Shown piece by piece: positions 59,001 to 64,000 of a stretch of 64,000 bases of DNA. The notes under the pieces are model-generated. The model was not told the origin of the DNA and did no database searches. It saw nothing but the letters and a program-made list of their open reading frames with translations. The position numbers and the translations under genes were made by a program. The DNA is from Drosophila miranda (Eukaryota; Arthropoda; Insecta; Diptera; Drosophilidae): positions 9,176,001 through 9,240,000 of the forward strand of contig NC_046675.1 in assembly GCF_003369915.1 (NCBI RefSeq). The letters run 5' to 3'. Positions within the stretch are counted from its first letter, which is position 1. The number at the start of each line of letters is the position of its first letter.

Positions 59001-62000
59001 GACGGCGCCGCAGACACTCACCACAGCATCTGGGGGAGAGCCAAAAGACTTCAATTCCGTCAGATTGTTCTTGTTGAGGGTGTTGAGCGCCTCCTGGGCA
59101 GCTAGCAGGGCTGGCTGTGCCTTCAGGAAATCCTCTTCGCAGAGCTTGGCCTTGGCCGTGACATCCTCTTCGATTTGCCGCACATTCTTCTCCTCTTTGG
59201 TGGCGAACGCTCGTTCCTTGGACACCTTTTCGTTCTCTGTGCCGACCACTACAATCAGGTTGTCGGCGTCCTGGTTCTTGATCTTCAGCTCGACCTCCTG
59301 TACCTTGAGGACATCCTGCAGGGCATCCACTTCTTTGGTGCAACTTGCCAGCTTGATGAGGCCGTTTTCCAGACGAATGCGGCGATCCAGATTGGCCTTC
59401 ACCTTCTCGTGCAGCAGCTTCGAGTAGAGAGCAATTAGCTCGAGGAAGGACTTGGGTGTCGTGTAGTTGTAGCGCTTGGCGTTGGCCAAATAAACCTGTG
59501 ATATATCGTTGACCGTCTTGTGGACATAGGCCATAAACTTGGACACCGGAAAGGCGAGTTCCTTGGGCAGCACCGTTATCTCGGATAGGAACCGCATGGA
59601 CACCGACTCGAGGGCCTGCTGCGGCCACTCGTGGAACCAATCAATGGTGGTGCAGTTCACCAGAGCTGGGAACTTTCGGGATCGCACTCGCAACGTGGCC
59701 CCCACAGGCGAGAAGCAGAGCACCACCTTCAACAGACTGCGAACCTTCTCGATGAAGTACTTCCAGCAGTTTTCTTTGCTGTCCACGATACCCAGCTGTT
59801 TCACCTCGTTGCGCACGGCATTCACAATGTTCTCCACCTCGTCGTCGGGGAAGAGTTCGTGAATGTCTCCGGATGCCAGCAGATCGTTGACCAGCACAAG
59901 GAACTGCTCGCGCGCCACCTCGGAGTCAGTCATCAGGAAGCAGCAGGCTGTGCTTTTGACGCCAGCTTTCGCATAAAGACCTGCTATGTTCACCTTCAAG
60001 TCATTGACACTGTAGTCCTTTGTCAGTTGCACCTGAAACACGTCCAGCGATGAGATGAATGCCGCCAAACGAGTGAGGGATTGCTTGCCCGAACCGCCGA
60101 CGCCAATCAGCAGGGCATATCCTCTGGAGGACTCTACAATGCGACTTATGCGACACACGTGCGACATGGCATCGTCGAACAGTACCAGGTTCATGGCACC
60201 CACATAGTCGTTATAGCGATCCTGGGCCTCCTCCAGCAGTGCCTTAAGCCTCTCCCAGCCCGGTATGGGCATGTACTTGATATCCGTCAATCCCTTGGCA
60301 AAGTGACAGTAAATTTGCGGCTGTGAATAAATCACCTCCTCACTAATTCCTTCAATGCCCTTGCGCACGCAATCAGCGACGATCTTCTTGAAGTTTCCAA
60401 TGTCCGTGTAGTCCACCAGCTTATCGCCATAGACCCGATAGCATTCGTGTACCCACAGGCGGATCATATAATTGAAATTTGGACACGTCTCGTTGTTGGC
60501 ATACAGAATACCCTGGAGGAAAGAACAGATATTAATATTAATTTAATAGCTGCAATTATACCCTTTTTAACGACTAAGGATGTCTATAAATTCATTCAAA
60601 ACAAAATTGAATAAGAATGTAAATTTTAATGAATATTTGTCTTCGCGTGAAAGGAATTTCTTTCTATCAGAGACTATAAAATACCAAGATCCAATCTATT
60701 TTGTTATTGGATTCTGCGGACCGAATCAGCTGACCAATTCATTGAAGAACAGAGAGCAAGCTTAGTGCCTCTTAGTGCTGCTTTTTAGTGCCTCATGCAA
60801 CATGTTTTCCTGCAGTCTTCTATAAAAAAACTCACCGTAAATATATTGGCTATATCCCGTAGATTGAAATTGTAATGGAACTTAATGGCGGTGGGAAGGA
60901 ATGTGGCCGCCACCTTCTGATGCAGCGTAATGGCCGTTGTGACCATGCTCTCGCACAGTCGGACGACTGTCTTGTCGAACTTCTGGGCGGGGTTGTTTAA
61001 ATGTTGAGAGAGTATCGAATTGAGGATGTGGAACAAGGCGTCCGGGCTGGGTGGACTGTGTGGCAGGAGGAGGAAAAATCAATCAATTGAACAAATAATC
61101 TGAGTAATGTTTCTCGTGACTCACTTCACAGCAAAGGAACAGAAGTGTCGCTGCAGTCGTGGATCGATGGTGAAGGAACCCGCCGAGGGATTCATGCAAG
61201 CCACAAAATTACATTTGTGTATGTCCCTCAGAGTCATTTTCTGGCGATCGTACCAATGGTGATAGTCCATGAACTGCCGGATCAGCGTGTGCGGCTGGAC
61301 GGTAAAGTACTTGTCCACCTCGGGCATGTTCATGTCATCGACAAAGTAGATCATACGCTTGTTGCCAATGGGACCATAGTTGCGTCCGGCCTTCTTCTCG
61401 AGCGGCTTCTCCAGGATGCGCTGCAGCATCTCCGAAGTGGTGTAAAAGTTGAATGGCACATTCGTCACCGCATATTTCTCGGTGGGCAAGGCATTCAGCT
61501 TGGCATTCATCAGGATGGTCTTCCCAGAGCCAGGCGGTCCGATCAGCATCAACGGGTGATCAGCCTCGATCAGGGTGTCCATGAAGAATCGCAGACGTGT
61601 GGTCTCATTTGTGTTTACCAAATTGGATTGCAGCGGCATATCCATATCCAACTCGAACTCTGGCACCAGATTGGTCCACGGCAAGAACTTCTTGGTCTCG
61701 TTGTCAATGTAGAACGAGAATATATTTCCCGATGACGGGAACTTGACGGCCTTGTACTCGTTGAGGAACCACTTGCTGAACTCGTTGCGCCAGTCGATGA
61801 TCTGGTCCTGGAACAGTGACGACCCAAAGCCCCACACGATGCTGAACACAAAGTAGATCTCGTACCAGTCCTTGGGGCAATCGTTGGGCACATTCTGTGG
61901 CGTCAGCATGCTGTCCAGCAGGAAGCAGGTCATCTGCAGCCGCGCAATATCCGAGATGGGTGTGATGGACTTGAGTCGATTCCGGAAGATGTCCAGCAGT

Positions 62001-64000
62001 GGCGGCACATACTTGTCGAACAGCACATTGAGTGTGGCCACCTCGCTGGCATTGGTGCGGGTTCCCAGCCACGACTGGATGAACGGTGTCCAGCCCAAGT
62101 CCTGCGGATTGATGTACAGAATGCCAGCCCTCGATACGGTGGCCGGCGTAGCCGTTCGCAGCGAAGCGATCTCGAAGAGCAGTCTCATCTCCTTGGTCAA
62201 AGCAATGCGCTCGTTACTCGCCAGCGTGAGCACTTTATTGTCATCCATCACCGTGTTGAGACTCTCGATCCACATGGGATCAATGTCTCCGTCGAGCACA
62301 ATCCACTTGGGTCCCGTGCCTCCGAGATTGGCCTGGTCGCGCATCAGAATCGAGAACAGACCGTCCTTCCATTCGCGCGTGGCTGGATTGACGATGCCGA
62401 ACAGCTCGTCATTGGTCACCGCCTTGGGATTGAGGTCGTTGTAGTGGGGCTTTCGCTTCTGGTTCTGGTACGTTTTGTTCAGCGTTTTCCACACTTCAGA
62501 TTTTCCCGTTCCGGCAAAGCCAATAATGAACACAGAGTGGCGCACGGCGAACAGCTCCTCCAGCTGAACGATCTTCAAGATGAATCCATCCTCGGGCTGC
62601 AGTTTTAGGTCAAGAGCCGATCGTTTGATGACGGCCTCAAATTCCATGATACGCTTTCGGGGCACATCCAAGGCCGGAAACAGGTCACCAATTAGACCCA
62701 TGAATACGGGCACATCGTCGGTCACAATTTTCGGGATATTAAAATCACGCAGTGCTCGCATCAGCACCTGATCCTCCGGCCGCTGGCGATCGTCGCGCTA
62801 AAGGGGAGATACAGGGGAAAAGAAATCGATGTGACCTTTAATTAAAATCTTTACCCAACTAATTGTGCGCGTGACTTTTGCAGCTCATTAGCCCGGACTC
62901 ACGTAGCCGTAGCCCTGCCGTAGTCTGTGTGTTTTGGGCATAGTTTTGGCAATTGCTGGCCAAAAAGTTTGCCGGGGCTAAAAACACCAACAAGAGCGGA
63001 AGAATGAGGCGTGAGAGAGAGGGATAGGGAGGTCAATCCCAGTCCGTTATATAAGGTCGAAGTTTTGCAAATCCTTTTGGCAATTAGATACTTGTAGCAA
63101 ATGAAGGAAAGGAGCCAAAGGAAAAGGCAAGCCAATGCAAGGCAAGGCAAGGCAAGGCAAGGCAAGGCAAGGCAAGGCGACGATGGCCGATGGGCGATGT
63201 GCGATAGTGATAGCGACACCCACAAATATTGCACACAAGTATCTGTGGGAGGTACGTATCGTTGTTGTAGTCGTAGTCCGTGGTCCGTGGTTCTCGTAGC
63301 ATTTCGCAGTGCAAATATCCCATTACTCGGATGAAACTTTTAATTAAAAAGTTGCCAATGACAAACGGGATGCGAGGTTTGCGGGTCGCATCGCTCGCTG
63401 AGAAATGCGCTACAGTCTTAATATTCGGCTCTCGGCCACCACTGAGCGGATGAGCAGCGTCCTGACTGGCAGTCTGGCACGCACGTAATTGAGACAAACT
63501 TTGGGGAACAGTAAAACATTCGTGCAGTGCCTCGAAGGAGCGAAGTGGAGGAGCGACTGCTGCCAATGGGAAAATTACGACATTTAAACCCGTACCCCTT
63601 ACCCATACCGGTACTCTAACCCGTACCCGTACCCGTACCCGTACCGTAGGTTAAATGTACGTGAAATATTAAGTTTAGTTGCATGAGAGCACACTAAATC
63701 TTATTGTAGGTCATTCTCCCACTTTACTGGCGCAGCTAATTATGGCTCCCAGAATCGAGTGAGAGCGAGTGAAAGAGTGAAGGAGTAAACGAGTGGGTTA
63801 GGTTTCGGGTTAGACGAGGACTCACCCGCAGGGCACCGGCAACGACCAGCACCGACTTGATGGCACGCAGACCCCAATCGTAATGGTCCTGTTTCGAGAG
63901 CAGCTCCTTGCACAGCGTATAGAGGGTGATAAATTTGCGTGCCAGCAGACGTGCCTCCTGGAAGCCCTCGGCCACCAACATGATTTCACTAATCAGTGCA
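53029..64000 (-). CDS. Axonemal dynein heavy chain B, outer-arm beta class, 5' end outside the window
   Basis: Second outer-arm beta heavy chain, same strand and directly upstream of copy A. Visible exons on minus: 63826->64000, 61125-62797, 60836-61055, 58474-60512, 58098-58403, 55277-58039, 55026-55220, 53029-53128. All phases close; about 2490 C-terminal residues are visible, beginning at [14 protein letters not shown] after the AAA1 core. Walker A motifs are all normal: AAA2 [14 protein letters not shown]3 [12 protein letters not shown]4 [13 protein letters not shown]3 Walker B is [12 protein letters not shown]. The stalk keeps [13 protein letters not shown], and the end keeps [11 protein letters not shown] and [11 protein letters not shown] as in vertebrate DNAH9/17. 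It lacks the low-complexity inserts of copy A. It may be the orthologue of Dhc93AB, which I cannot confirm. The stop TAA is at 53029-53031. Confidence 0.93.
53129..55025 (-). other. Last intron of dynein B
   Basis: 1.9 kb, phase 2 (CG|A), at the same place as the 66-base last intron of copy A. It contains an A run at 54387-54414 and a GGCCA repeat near 53250-53270. No gene recognised. Confidence 0.75.
54387..54414. repeat. A-rich homopolymer tract
   Basis: About 28 bases, A except for single interruptions, inside the last intron of dynein B, followed by GATGATGATG. Confidence 0.8.
58474..60512 (-). other. Dynein B, AAA4, stalk and microtubule-binding exon
   Basis: A 2039-base exon carrying [30 protein letters not shown] AAA4 helices, both stalk coiled coils, and the binding tip ([38 protein letters not shown]). 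Copy A splits the same stretch into five exons. Confidence 0.9.
60513..60835 (-). other. Intron of dynein B between IFT and GILY
   Basis: 323 bases, phase 0. AT-rich with nothing recognised. Copy A has no intron here. Confidence 0.75.
61125..62797 (-). other. Dynein B, AAA2-AAA3 exon
   Basis: 558 codons in one exon, where copy A uses four. AAA2 Walker [10 protein letters not shown], then [13 protein letters not shown], then AAA3 Walker [18 protein letters not shown] and Walker [16 protein letters not shown]. It ends [11 protein letters not shown], splitting an Asn codon (AA|T). Confidence 0.9.
63136..63179. repeat. (GGCAA)n pentamer array
   Basis: About nine exact GGCAA units in an intron of dynein B. 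Confidence 0.9.
63619..63647. repeat. (CCCGTA)n hexamer array
   Basis: Four to five CCCGTA units, preceded by the degenerate copies CCCTTACCCATACCGG. Intronic in dynein B. Confidence 0.85.

Larger units (their letters stand above)
62798..63825 (-). other. Intron of dynein B after AAA1, with pentamer and hexamer arrays
   Basis: 1.0 kb, phase 0, between VVAGALR| and |[10 protein letters not shown]. It holds a GGCAA array (63136-63179) and a CCCGTA array (63619-63647). Copy A has no intron here. Confidence 0.75.

Noticed and set aside
63619..63647. Telomere-like repeat
   Set aside because: The unit CCCGTA is not a telomeric repeat, flies lack short telomere repeats, and the site is intronic.

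Overview
The window is animal, almost certainly Drosophila, DNA. Genes are split by short GT-AG introns, 5' ends carry fly promoter words (a perfect DRE, TATCGATA), and the proteins are clear insect orthologues: Unkempt, Bigmax (Mlx) and Hemomucin. I see no operons, CRISPR arrays, rRNA, tRNA or recognisable intact transposons. All exon boundaries were read by hand from splice consensus, reading phase and family conservation; each may be off by a base or two.

Layout. 1-9402 holds no gene I can support. Its right half (about 5060-9402) is very AT-rich and is probably a long 3' UTR of unk. 9403-13458 (-) is unkempt, a CCCH zinc-finger/RING protein. 14766-18229 (+) is a THADA/Trm732-like (DUF2428) protein, divergent from unk. 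18398-19370 (-) is bigmax, tail-to-tail with the THADA-like gene and head-to-head with Hemomucin (19905-21797, +). 22392-22700 (-) is a small protein with a divergent chitin-binding domain. The rest is two axonemal dynein heavy chains in tandem on the minus strand. Copy A (24958-51281) is complete, with 30 coding exons that stay in frame and about 4860 residues. Copy B (53029 to beyond 64000) shows the C-terminal ~2490 residues, from the end of AAA1 to the stop; its 5' half lies outside the window.

Both dyneins belong to the outer-arm beta class (vertebrate DNAH9/11/17) and would act in cilia of chordotonal neurons and/or sperm flagella. The other genes look unrelated in function: RNA binding and translational control (unk), tRNA modification support (THADA-like), sugar sensing (bigmax with Mondo), and a mucin-like surface protein (Hemomucin).

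The most interesting observations are: loss of the Walker A Ser/Thr and of a Walker B Asp in AAA3 of dynein A; several low-complexity insertions in dynein A; four shared intron positions and phases linking the two dyneins; a phase-neutral 117-nt probable cassette exon in unk; and a diverged duplication plus a cluster of AAATATACC words between unk and the THADA-like gene.
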